Source: Perkinsus marinus ATCC 50983
Lineage: Eukaryota; Perkinsozoa; Perkinsida; Perkinsidae
Length of the DNA: 64,000 bases
Direction of reading: 5' to 3'
Assembly (NCBI RefSeq): GCF_000006405.1
Contig: NW_003210321.1
Location: forward strand, 68,523 to 132,522
Shown one piece after another: positions 47,412 to 58,003 of the stretch. A program made the translations under genes and the position numbers. The notes beneath the pieces are model-generated. The model had not been told where the DNA came from. It saw nothing but the letters and a program-made list of their open reading frames with translations, and ran no database searches. Numbering within the stretch: position 1 is the stretch's first letter; every line of letters starts with the position of its first letter.

Positions 47412-47425
47412 GGCATAGGTGCCCC
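47412..47425 (+). promoter_or_regulatory. GGCATA-N3-GCCCC motif, copy 2
   Basis: GGCATAGGTGCCCC, about 180 bases before the transporter start. As in copy 1, an ATTGATT follows. Confidence 0.4.
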
Positions 47426-47605
47426 ACTCGGTGGGATTGATTTTACTTAGAAGGAAATAGGTGTAGCGAGGTTAGGGGTGAGGGCTCGTGGCCCGCCAGC
47501 AAATTGCTAAAGGGAAATGTATCGTCACTCACCACCAGCTAGTGCTACGAGTATATCGACAAGGGCTGCTGTTGATGTATATGGGGACTGTCAGGCTTTT
47601 TGTTC

Positions 47606-49282
47606 ATGGCCTCAATGGCTGCATTATGTGGAGGAGCATTACGGCTCGTCAGCTGCACACCCCTGTGGGGGTTCTTGCGTAGACTTTCTACAGCTTTTGG
47701 GTGGAAGCTGATGGTGGCCCTTCACTTCACTATCCACTGGCCCAAAGGATATTGCTATCTTATGGTCAACAGTGTCGTCAGATTCTACTTTCAAGATATG
47801 AACGTGCCTGGCCCATTCATCGATCGTTACATGAGCATCGTCTTTATGCCCTTCGCACTGAAGCCGTGGATGGGTCTTTTGTCGGACTGCTATCCTATTT
47901 TCGGTTATAAAAGAATGCCTTACTTGGTCGGTGCAGCGGCAATCGGTATAGCTGGAACTCTTTTGGCGGTGCTCATTGTGCCTTCCCCGTCGGTAGTCCA
48001 GTACGGCATCGCTGGCCTGTTCATGATGATCTTCTACTGGATCACCTGCGCTGATTTGCTCTCTGAGGCTGTTTACTCTCGGAAGGTGTCGGAAGTTCCC
48101 ACTGAAGGTCCTGCCCTGGTTGGGTACGTCACAGCAGGCCAGAAAATAGTTGGACTCGTTGCTGGTTTGCTGGCAGGAATCATCATACAGTATGCTCCCT
48201 CCATTGGAGGCCACACTGGCTCTCAGTGGGCGCTAGGCACTACAATCATCCCTTCAATTGCACTTCTCGTCCCTGTCTCGCTCAATTATCTCGGGGAGGA
48301 GAAGCTCAATCCAGTCATGGCGCGCGATGAGCGGAAGAAGTTGTGGAAGGAGCAACCCGAACTGGTCTGCCTATCGCTACTGGTTGGCGCGATAGTTGTT
48401 GTTTACTCTGTGGTATCTCTCTTTGTTGCCTCATTCTCGATCAATTTAGCACTGCTGTTCTTGCTATTGATTATTGTACTCGTGACAGCCTCGATGCTGC
48501 TGAACCCCACGATTGGAAAGTTGGTGATTTTTAAGAGCATTCTCGGCGTCACCCGGCTGCAACCCTCAGGGGCAGCTCAGTACTTTTTCACAGATGATGC
48601 TGCTCAATTTCCTGGCGGACCCAATTTTTCAGCCCTGTTCTACGGTTCAGTTGTGACTACAGTCGGCATTCTTGCAGGGGTTGTCGCTGTGGTAATCGTC
48701 ACTCGCTTTATGGCCTCATGGACTTACCGTCGAGTTTACATTGTTATCATTCTGGTTATTCTCATTTTGCAATTAGGAGATCCTATGATATACTCCCGGG
48801 TTAATCTTGAGATAGGCGTTCCTGACAAAGTCTTCGTTATTGGTAGCACTGCTCTGGTTCAAGTTGGCCAGATCCTCATCTACATGCCGGGTTTTCTCAT
48901 GCTATCCTACATGTGCCCGAAGAACGTTGAAGGGTTGATGTTTGCCCTCCTCGCTGCGTCCTTCAACTTTTCCTTCATGAGTACCGGATCCATCACAGGG
49001 TTCATCAGCAAGAATCTAGGTGTAGACCCTCGAGGTCTCCCTGGTGTTGACGAGTCGAGTCAGTTTGATAATCTTTGGATAGTCTCCTTGGTATGCATCG
49101 GACTCCAGTTGATCCCGCTAGCATTTCTCTGGCTATTACCCAATGTCCGCTTGAACGAGCATATACTGTTGGATGTCGAGCGTGCGTCGGCTACCGCCAA
49201 CTCTCCTCTGAGGCGCTTCCTTCAAGGATGGAACGCTCCATTGGGGAAAGACGTTGATGGCGCCCAGCTCATATCACAATGA
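47606..49282 (+). CDS. Folate/biopterin transporter (FBT/BT1 family, MFS)
   Basis: A single-exon gene of about 558 residues, unusual here where almost every gene is split. The BT1 signature region is clear: YFQDMNVPGPFIDRYMSIVF, then KPWMGLLSDCYPIFGYKRMP. About twelve hydrophobic spans follow, including SVVTTVGILAGVVAVVIV. BT1/FBT proteins move folates, pterins or S-adenosylmethionine across plasma or plastid membranes in kinetoplastids, apicomplexans and plants; the substrate here is unknown. The first ATG after the upstream in-frame stop is at 47606, and a second Met follows three codons later. An upstream spliced exon cannot be excluded. Confidence 0.9.
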   Translation: MASMAALCGGALRLVSCTPLWGFLRRLSTAFGWKLMVALHFTIHWPKGYCYLMVNSVVRFYFQDMNVPGPFIDRYMSIVFMPFALKPWMGLLSDCYPIFGYKRMPYLVGAAAIGIAGTLLAVLIVPSPSVVQYGIAGLFMMIFYWITCADLLSEAVYSRKVSEVPTEGPALVGYVTAGQKIVGLVAGLLAGIIIQYAPSIGGHTGSQWALGTTIIPSIALLVPVSLNYLGEEKLNPVMARDERKKLWKEQPELVCLSLLVGAIVVVYSVVSLFVASFSINLALLFLLLIIVLVTASMLLNPTIGKLVIFKSILGVTRLQPSGAAQYFFTDDAAQFPGGPNFSALFYGSVVTTVGILAGVVAVVIVTRFMASWTYRRVYIVIILVILILQLGDPMIYSRVNLEIGVPDKVFVIGSTALVQVGQILIYMPGFLMLSYMCPKNVEGLMFALLAASFNFSFMSTGSITGFISKNLGVDPRGLPGVDESSQFDNLWIVSLVCIGLQLIPLAFLWLLPNVRLNEHILLDVERASATANSPLRRFLQGWNAPLGKDVDGAQLISQ

Positions 49283-49709
49283 TCTAGTTGTAGTCCGCTT
49301 ACGATTCTAGTCCATTGAATAGACTCCATTTGACTTGGATTTATTTGTCACTGTAGGTTTTTTTCCAAGATAGAGAACAGTGGTCTAGCGTTCAGAGCTC
49401 AAGACCTGGGCAGATATGCTGCTGTCAGTGGTTTTGGCATAAATTTGTCTCAAGTGGCTGTCTGTTATCCCCACCTACTCGATAAGGGTAGAAGTTTTGT
49501 TTCGCATATTATACCTTCGTACGCGCTTGCATGCAACATGCGTTTGCGTGCCATTATACGCGCGTTCACTGATGTCAGTCCATCAGACCGTCTTGGGGAC
49601 GCCATATGGCAACATCGGAGCAGCTAGGCACCTTGTGGATTAACTTCACCGTAGGTCGCGACGACAGGTTTGGCCACTCTCGCTCTCAGTGATATCAATT
49701 CCTCGGGGT

Positions 49710-49723
49710 GGGGCGGCTATGCC
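49710..49723 (-). promoter_or_regulatory. GGCATA-N3-GCCCC motif, copy 3 (inverted)
   Basis: The reverse complement reads GGCATAGCCGCCCC. It lies between the transporter and the first aminopeptidase gene. Confidence 0.4.
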
Positions 49724-49859
49724 ATCACTCCAAGATATGCTTGAGCACAGTCAATTCCGTTGTAAGATGCCATCGATGGACTGTTGTTTTTCCAGTGTCG
49801 AACTGCCACTGAATACATGTCACAGTTCTCTTACCAATGTCGTGTTGGAGGACGAGGAT

Positions 49860-49873
49860 GGCATATCTGCCCC
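49860..49873 (+). promoter_or_regulatory. GGCATA-N3-GCCCC motif, copy 4
   Basis: GGCATATCTGCCCC, followed by an ATCGAT-containing stretch. Confidence 0.4.
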
Positions 49874-50013
49874 TCGAGCAAAATCGATCTCACTGACAGC
49901 ACGAAGGTCCCTTGAGATCCCTTCGAACAATTCTCAAATCCTCTCTTATGACTGAAAGGCTTTGGCTTCACCACGAGATATGTTTGTAGGCTTCGGGCAT
50001 ATCTTGTGGCAGT

Positions 50014-50027
50014 GGCATAGCCGCCCC
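50014..50027 (+). promoter_or_regulatory. GGCATA-N3-GCCCC motif, copy 5
   Basis: GGCATAGCCGCCCC, identical in its variable triplet to the inverted copy 3, about 320 bases before the first aminopeptidase leader exon. Confidence 0.4.
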
Positions 50028-50331
50028 GCCGCCCAGAGAAATTAACTCCACGAAGAGCAGAGTGGGCCTTAAGAAGGGGCAGGAAGGGTGTCGAAGGTTC
50101 CTTATCATCGCTCCTTATGCTTCCACTGCTCGTGCCTTTTCGACTACTCGGCTGCATATACGGAACCATGCATACGGGACAGTGTGGGTATGCTTGTAGA
50201 GCTGCTTATCACAAAGGAGACAGTTTCTGTGTGGGGCATTCGGCCTGAAGCTGATGAGGAGGGTTAGACAAGACTTTGAGCTGCTGCATAATTATTCCCT
50301 CACCTATAGTGCTGTGCCTGTCCTTTTTCCA

Positions 50332-53300
50332 ATGGCCGCACTTGGTGTTGTTTCCTCTTCGATTATGAGGAGATGCCCATTGAAGAGCAATATAGCTACG
50401 CTCTCTCGAGCTTGCTTTACTACAAGGCTAAGATCTGGGCTCAGCTCACCTAGTGTTACTCTCACGAACCTGACAGGACTCCAACGAGCAGGGTTCGCTT
50501 CAACTTCGCAAGTAGTCGTGGACTGGTTGGAACGGATGTCGGCGGATACGGAATTCCATCGAACAACGTTTCTGCCGCGCAACTTCAGAACTCTTTCCGT
50601 TCAACTGTCTCGAGGAATTTCCTTTGCCGTAGGTCTCCTTATCTCGTTCTTCGGTTATGTCCAGTCCTGGTGATTCGTCGAAGTTCGCACGCTATGTGCT
50701 CCCCGACAACATCGTTATTAGCGAGTATTCGGTTCATCTCAAGCCTAACTTCGAGACCTTCCGTTTCCAAGGGACGTCAAAGATATCAATAACAGTGAAG
50801 GAACCGACGAAGACGATCAAGCTTCATGCTAAGGAGCTTTCGATTGATCCAAACGTAGGTCCTCATTAGAGAAATGAATGTCATATATTGCCCATCAGGT
50901 TGCCTATACCCCATATGGTGGCTCGTCTATCACAGCTTCGTCAGTAAGCGTATCGAAGGCCGCGACGGAATGCACATTTGAGTTCTCCGAGGAACTCCAA
51001 CCCGGCGAGGGGGAGTTGACTGTTGAATATGTCGGGACACTCAATGACCAAATGGCAGGCTTCTACCGATCTGGGTAGCTCTCTTCCTCCGTGATGCCTC
51101 ATTGAGTAACTGCCTTGTAGATACGTTGATCAGTTTGGTAAGAAGCAATACATGTTGAGCACCCAGATGGAATCTATCGATGCTAGGAGAGCATTCCCGT
51201 GCATAGATGAACCCAATCGCAAGGCCGTGTTCCGAATCACCATCACCACTGATGCCGGCTTACAGGTTCTTTCCTTCCTAGGGTATTTCTGGAACATTTG
51301 GCTTAGCAGGTTCTCTCGAATATGCCGGAGGCGTCCCGCACTGTATTCAACGCTGGCTCGAATGAGAAGCCTGTGTCCTACCAGACGGTGGAGTTCATGC
51401 CATCTCCCAAGATGAGCTCATACTTGGTGGCCTTTTGCGTCGGACAATTCGAGTTCCTCCAAGACACCACAGATAAGGGAACACTGGTACGTACATGCAC
51501 CAGCTGCTCAATATTAGAGGTTTGTGCTCACATTATTGACATGTGGTTATGCTCTGTGGATTCTGATACGTCAAAATTATTATTAGTACGAAGCTTGGCA
51601 CCAGGGCTCCTCACATGGGAGCGATACCTTACTATCGTTCCTAGAACGTCGTTACGAGGCATGGGATGTTCGTGGCGATTCCTATGGGAGTGCGTTGGGA
51701 GGTGATCGTATCTACACGGCCTTACTAGGTACGTGTATTGTGTACACCCGGGAAGCAGTCGCAGTGTGGATATGCCTTGGAGGTTGCCACAAGGGTCCTG
51801 ACTTGGTAGTAGCAGAGAGTATTGATACCCTCGTACTATTGGTGATGTAGGTATGAAGGCTTCTTTGGTATTCCTTATCCCTTGCCGAAACTTGATCTTA
51901 TAGCTGTTCCCGACTTCGCCATGGGTGCCATGGAGAACTGGGGTCTGGTCACATACAGAGAGATCGATCTCTTGTGCGATCCCGAGAAGGTAGCGAGGCC
52001 GTCTGCCGTTAAGAAGGAGCATTTATCCATGACAGCTTTCTACCAAGCGTCGCGCGCGCATCACTTCCACTGTTACCCACGAGTTGGCGCATCAGTGGTT
52101 CGGCAATCTTGTGACCATGGACTGGTGGGACGGCATCTGGCTCAATGAGAGCTTCGCGTCCTTCATGGAGAATCTCAGCGCTGATGCTCTGTACCCTGAG
52201 CTTGGCATGTGGAACACGTATAAAAAGGAGGGTGGCGAGTCCGGCCCTGATCGATGCATCTGCAGGTACATACACCAGTTCTTCGAGGGTGGCCTTCAGC
52301 TAGATGGACTACGTTCTAGCCATCCCATTGTTGTACCTATTTACCATGCTGAGGAGGTCGATCAGGTAGTGTAAGGGTTAGCAGTATCAGTCCTCGAGGC
52401 ATTACTACTCTCAGGTGTTCGACCAAATATCCTATGAGAAGGGATCTGCAGTTGTAAGGCAGCTGTGGGCTGTCCTCGGAGCTGAGAAGTTCCAGGAGGG
52501 CGTCCGTCGATACATGCATGCTCACGAGTATGGCAATTCTGTAACGGAGGACTTATGGGACGCTTTGGAGAAGGTAGTTGTTAATTCAATTGTCGTAGTG
52601 GAGGTTGACTTTGAGCTCGATATGGGTATGCTATACGGTGTTCCTTACTCATACGGCTTTTCCTCCAATATATATGTTGTGGATCAGCTTCTCGATTTCA
52701 GGTATCGGGCCAACCCGTGAAGGAGATGATGGATTCATGGACCGACCAGATGGGTTACCCTGTATTGGAGGTCGGCCCTCGTGACTCCAATGGTAACTGT
52801 AGAGTCGCACAAAGTTGGTTCCTATCTGATGGCTCGGTGAAGGAAGGGGATGAGGAGAAGAAGTGGGTGGTGCCGATCCTCGTTGGTGATGATAAGACGC
52901 CATCGGGGGAGATGGGCAGACTCACTATGATGCGTGAGAAGTCTGAGACCATAAATGTCGGTAACGGCAAATGGGCCCTCCTCAACTACGGTGCGTGGGT
53001 GCCCTATAGGGTCCATTATACTTCTGCTGAGGAATATGCTAAGATTCTATCCGGGGTCACTGACATGAGCATCCCAGTCCCGAACAGAGTCAACCTCTTG
53101 GGCGATATTTTCGCCCTCACCAAAGCCGGACGAGTTAGTCCTGAAGATGCTCCTCGAGTCTTGAAGGCGTACAGGAACGAAGTCGATGCCGACGTTTGGG
53201 ATGCTCTTTCCAACCTCATCGGTGGTCTGTCCACCATCTGTACCGGGCTGGGCCGGACTGCTGAGTTGGACAAGTTGGTGTCGGGTATGATAACTCCTCT

Positions 53301-54073
53301 GTTAGAGAAGGTGGGATGGGAAAGGAAGGCCGGTGAGACCCCAAAGGACCGTCAACTTCGGACTTGTTTGGCCGGCCTGGCCTCCCAGCACTGCTCGTCC
53401 GATGCGTCCCTCGCCGCTAAATGCGCTGAGATGACCCGTGGCTTCCTCGAGGACGCCGACTCTCTCGCTGAGGACGTCAGGGTGCCGGTCTTCCGACTGG
53501 CCTTGGCCGGCAGCGAGTCGTCCGTTGGGGAGGAGTTGTGGAAGGAGCTCATCAAAACGGCAGAGAAATATGAGACCCCCCAAGGGTGTAGGATGGACAT
53601 CTATCTCAGCCTCGGGTATATCGCCAGCCCGGCCCTCAAGAAGCGCACTCTGGACATGTGCCTTACCAACTTCATCAAGCCACAGGACTTCTTCTACCCC
53701 ATGGGGAGTGTTCGTATATCCACCCAAGATGCTGCTGAAATGACTTGGAAGTGGCTGTTGGACAACATCAAGGCTTGTCAAGCCCGTGTCGCCACCGCCA
53801 GCTCCTCTCTGCTAGCTGGTGTGATACTCAACTGCACTAGGCGCGGCTTCACGTATGAGATGGCGGACAGTGTCGAGAAGTTCGCCAAAGACAATGAGCT
53901 CACTTCGGTAAGTAACTCGTCATCACAGTGTTATAATTGGTGGAGCTGACTTATTGTTTTAGATCTCTCGGACCATCTCCCAAATCGCCGAGAATATCCG
54001 CTCGAATGCCAGCATGGTAGAAAGAGCTAAGAAGAGCGCTATAGCTTCTGCAGAATTCTGGACAGATCTGTGA
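50332..54073 (+). CDS. M1 aminopeptidase, copy A (puromycin-sensitive type)
   Basis: Zinc aminopeptidase that removes N-terminal residues from peptides. The cytosolic-form start is ATG 50657 ([18 protein letters not shown]). An upstream Arg/Ser-rich leader exon (50332-50628) joins in phase to 50684 and resembles a mitochondrial transit peptide. Catalytic features are intact: [19 protein letters not shown] before 51960, [10 protein letters not shown] and NESFASF supplying the zinc ligands, and the C-terminal HEAT-like domain from about 52900. Introns are 44-46 nt at 50855-50898, 51075-51120 and 51990-52035. A 45-nt intron interrupts the reading after WNT. The last exon ends EFWTDL. Several exons are near-identical to the neighbouring copies. 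Confidence 0.85.
52694..52895 (+). repeat. Near-identical exon part shared by four aminopeptidase genes
   Basis: This stretch ([18 protein letters not shown] onward) is nearly base-identical to 56400-56597, 59829-60027 and 63241-63437, although the exons on either side are clearly diverged between copies. It shows recent homogenisation. Confidence 0.85.
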
Positions 54074-54290
54074 TGCTGCTGAGTTGGTCTTTCTCAGAGA
54101 CATCATAGGAAAGTTGCATTGTTACTTCCCCAAGTGATGGACTCGTCTCTGATTACAGTTAACTGTGCGTCAGTGAATATACCTTGTGCTACCAAGTTTC
54201 TCAAGTGAACAATACCTTGGGCTCGAGTTGGTCGCTATAATGGGGGAGACGAGGAGGAGGAGAGTTTTGTTTGTAGGAGGTTGTTTGATA

Positions 54291-57200
54291 ATGTCAGTCT
54301 TGACTAGCCGAAACGTGTTGAGCCACCCAGCGATGGTTAGAGGTTTGCGGACGGTCCTTGCTCGTGCTGCACCTTGCAGGAGATTGACACCGTTCTTTAA
54401 GGCGGCGCGGAGCCAGCAGCTGGGAAGCTCGTGTAGCAAAACGATTAACTCAGTACGCCATGTATGTGCTGTTATTGTTGGTGTTGCTAGCTCTTCGATG
54501 GTCTTGTGAGTGATGCAGTGCTTCAATTGTCGCCACACAATCGATTTTGTAGTAGAATGACCTCAGCTGGCTCATTGGTCGTTTCCGGTTTGAGGTGTAT
54601 AAATGCAGGTATCGGCAGCTTGTCGTAACTCAACTATGGCAACTCCCTCGGTGTCACGCTATGTCCTTCCCGATAACATCGATATTCGTCAATACGATGT
54701 GCACCTGAAGCCGAGCTTTGATACTTTCCGTTTCCAAGGTGAATCGAAGATATTCTTGGCTGTCACTAAACCGACAAAGGTCATCAAGCTTCATGCTAAG
54801 GAGCTTTCGATTGATCCAAACGTAGGTCCTCATTAGAGAAATGAATGTCATGTATTGCCCATCAGGTTACCTATACCCCATATGGTGGCTCGTCTATCAC
54901 AGCTTCGTCAGTAAGCGTATCGAAGGCCGCGACGGAATGCACATTTGAGTTCTCCGAGGAGCTCCAACCCGGCGAAGGGGAGTTGACTGTTGAATATGTC
55001 GGGACACTCAATGACCAAATGGCAGGCTTCTACCGATCTGGGTATCCCTTCTCCGTGATGCCTGATGATGAAGTTCTCTTGTAGGTACATCGACCAGTTC
55101 GGTAAGAAGCAGTATATGTTGAGCACCCAGATGGAAGCCATCGATGCTAGGAGGGCATTCCCCTGTATCGATGAACCCGAACGCAAGGCCGTTTTTAAGA
55201 TTACCATCACTACTGATGCCAATCTACAAGTGAGTGCAGAATCGCCCTCCTTGTTGGGCATTGACGACGTCAACCTCTCAGGTCATCTCGAACATGCCCG
55301 AGTCCTCGAGGACTATTTTCCTCAGTGACCAGCGTGACAAGTCTGTGGCCTACCAGACGGTCTCCTTCATGCCGTCCCCGAAGATGAGCTCCTATCTCGT
55401 CGCTTTTTGCGTGGGAGAATTTGAGTTTGTCCAAGGCACCACTAAGAATGGCACACTCGTAGGGCAAAACTCTGTCAATTGGACCCTATCTTGGAGCTCT
55501 AGTTTATAGGTGCGTGTTTTGTGTACTCCAGGAAAGCAAGCTCAGTGCTCTTTCGCCCTGGATGTGGGCATCCGCTGTCTTCAATGGTAGCGCTCGGGCG
55601 GATCCTCGACTCATCATATGGTCTTCATATGTGGCAGGTATGAGGATTTCTTCGGGATTCACTACCCTCTGCCTAAGTTGGACATGATAGCTGTTCCCGA
55701 CTTCGCCATGGGTGCCATGGAAAACTGGGGTCTGGTCACCTACCGGGAGATCGATCTGTTGTGTGATGCCGATAAAGTAGGGTGTGGTTGAGGGTGTTCG
55801 GGCATCCAGTCGGACTTGTCTGTTATCAGGTGTCTGTGAATCGTCGTAGCCGTCTAGCGACCGTTGTGACCCACGAGCTGGCCCATCAGTGGTTCGGTAA
55901 CCTGGTCACGATGGAGTGGTGGGACGGCATCTGGCTTAACGAGGGCTTCGCTACATTTATGCAGTACGCCTGCGCCGATGCTCTCTTCCCTGAGTGGGGT
56001 GTTTGGAACTCGTAAGAGAAGGAAGGACCTCTCGGCTGTGAGCGTTCTCTTAGATACATTCACGAGTCATTCGAGAGGGCCCTAGCCCTGGATGGTCTAC
56101 GGTCGAGTCATCCCATCGTGGTGCCGATCCATAAGGCTGAGGAGGTTGAGCAGGTCAGCTGGAAGTTGACTGAGGCACTGGCATGGTTCTGGGCAGGTGT
56201 TTGATGCAATCTCGTACATGAAGGGCTCGGCAGCTGTGAGGCAGCTGTGGGCGGTAGTGGGTGCGGATAAGTTCACTGAAGGGGTCCGTCAGTATATGAA
56301 GACTCATCAATACGGCAACTCTGTTACGGATGACCTTTGGAGGGCTCTGGAAAAGGTCAGTCTTGTGAATGATCGGGAGGCTTTTAGATGTAGCTATCAG
56401 GCATCGGGTCAGCCAGTGAAGGAGATGATGGACTCATGGACCGACCAGATGGGTTACCCTGTATTGGAGGTCGGCCCTCGTGACTCCAATGGTAACTGTA
56501 GAGTCGCACAAAGTTGGTTCCTATCTGATGGCTCGGTGAAGGAAGGGGATGAGGAGAAGAAGTGGGTGGTGCCGATCCTCGTTGGTGATGATAAGACGCC
56601 ATCGGGGGAGATGGGCAGACTCACTATGATGCGTGAGAAGTCGGAGACCATCAACGTCGGTAACGGCAAATGGGCCCTCCTCAACTACGGTGCGTGGGTG
56701 CCCTATAGGGTCCATTATACTTCTGCTGAGGATTATGCCAAGATTCTATCCGGGGTCACTGACATGAGCATCCCAGTCTCCAACAGAGTCAACCTCTTGG
56801 GTGATATTTTCGCCCTCACCAAAGCCGGACGAGTTAGTCCTGAAGATGCTCCTCGAGTCCTGAAGGCGTACAGGAACGAAGTCGATGCGGACGTTTGGGA
56901 TGCTCTTTCCAACCTCATCGGTGGTCTGTCCACCATCTGTACCGGTCTGGGCCGGACTGCTGAGTTGGACAAGTTGGTGTCGGGTATGATAACTCCTCTG
57001 TTAGGGAAGGTGGGATGGGAAAGGAAGGCCGGTGAGACCCCAAAGGACCGTCAACTTCGGACCTGTCTGGCCGGCCTGGCCTCCCAGCACTGCTCGTCCG
57101 ATGCGTCCCTCGCCGCTAAGTGTGCTGAGATGACCCGTGGCTTCCTCGAGGACGCCGACTCTCTCGCTGAGGACGTCAGGGTTCCGGTCTTCCGACTGGC

Positions 57201-57765
57201 CCTGGCCGGCAGCGAGTCTTCAGTTGGGGAGGAGTTGTGGAAGGAGCTCATCAAAACGGCAGAGAAATATGAGACCCCCCAAGGGTGTAGGATGGACATC
57301 TATCTCAGCCTCGGGTATATCGCCAGCCCGGCCCTCAAGAAGCGCACTCTGGACATGTGCCTTACCAACTTCATCAAGCCACAGGACTTCTTCTACCCCA
57401 TGGGGAGTGTTCGAAGCTCCACACCAGAGGCTGGCAAATTGATCTGGCAGTGGTTGGTCGCTAACTTTGACTCCTGTAGGAGCCGTGTTGCCACTGCTAG
57501 CCCGTCTCTGCTCGCGGCTGTGGTCTCTAGCTGTGCCCGAGGGTCAGTGACCTACGAGATGGCTGATAATGTGGAGAAGCTCGCTAAGGAGAAGGAGCTC
57601 GCTTCCGTAAGCTTCAAAGGTTCCCTCGTTCGAGTGACTGCTCGTTCTCCTCAGATTTCCCGCATCATCTCGCAGATAGTCGAGAACATACGCTCCAACG
57701 CGGCCCTAGTCGAGCGTGCCAAGTTGAGTGCCATCGCCTCTAAGGAGTTCTGGCATACCCTCTGA
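54291..57765 (+). CDS. M1 aminopeptidase, copy B
   Basis: Paralogue of copy A. A leader exon from ATG 54291 to 54461 ([13 protein letters not shown], then several Arg and no acids) joins in phase at 54609, and a shorter form can start at ATG 54636 ([14 protein letters not shown]). GAMEN lies near 55720. [10 protein letters not shown] and NEGFATF are intact around 55870-55960. An apparent TAA after WNS is removed by a 42-nt intron that starts GTAAGA. From 56411 to about 57410 it is almost identical to copy A, then it diverges and ends EFWHTL. A 48-nt intron near 57607 is stop-free and a multiple of three, so read-through would add 16 residues. Confidence 0.85.
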
Positions 57766-58003
57766 GAGTTTTGAGTGTCTAAGGCCATGGTTGTGTTGGT
57801 CGAAAGTCTTCTGAAATTCCACATGTGAGGAGGTAGTCAATGAGTTTTTATATGGTGCAAATAGTATTGCGTTCGGAAGGGAATATCTTCAGGTGAAGTT
57901 GAGAATCTCACAGTGAATCGCTATCGCGACGAGTGAACTTGCCAAGAATGATAGTAGTTCTTTTTTCGATTCTGACGCCAGTTATTTTTTGTTAATATTC
58001 ATC

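Larger units (their letters stand above)
46391..47605 (+). other. Mostly no gene; possible small secreted protein and motif copies
   Basis: An ATG at 46522 opens a frame to 46782 with a convincing signal-peptide-like start (AHLLVLVLIVCGAVASSASS) followed by sequence without known domains. A GT donor after WLD would shorten it. Two GGCATA-N3-GCCCC motifs lie at 47275-47288 and 47412-47425. Confidence 0.35.
49283..50331. other. Intergenic between transporter and aminopeptidase A
   Basis: No gene is supported. The stretch carries three copies of the GGCATA motif and short frames only. Confidence 0.5.

Noticed and set aside
52649-53781. Minus-strand ORFs repeated in each aminopeptidase gene
   Set aside because: They are shadows of the conserved exon on the opposite strand and recur only because the exon does.
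56010-56020. In-frame stop (TAA after WNS) in aminopeptidase copy B
   Set aside because: A 42-nt GTAAGA...AG intron at the same place as in copies A, C and D removes it and keeps phase.
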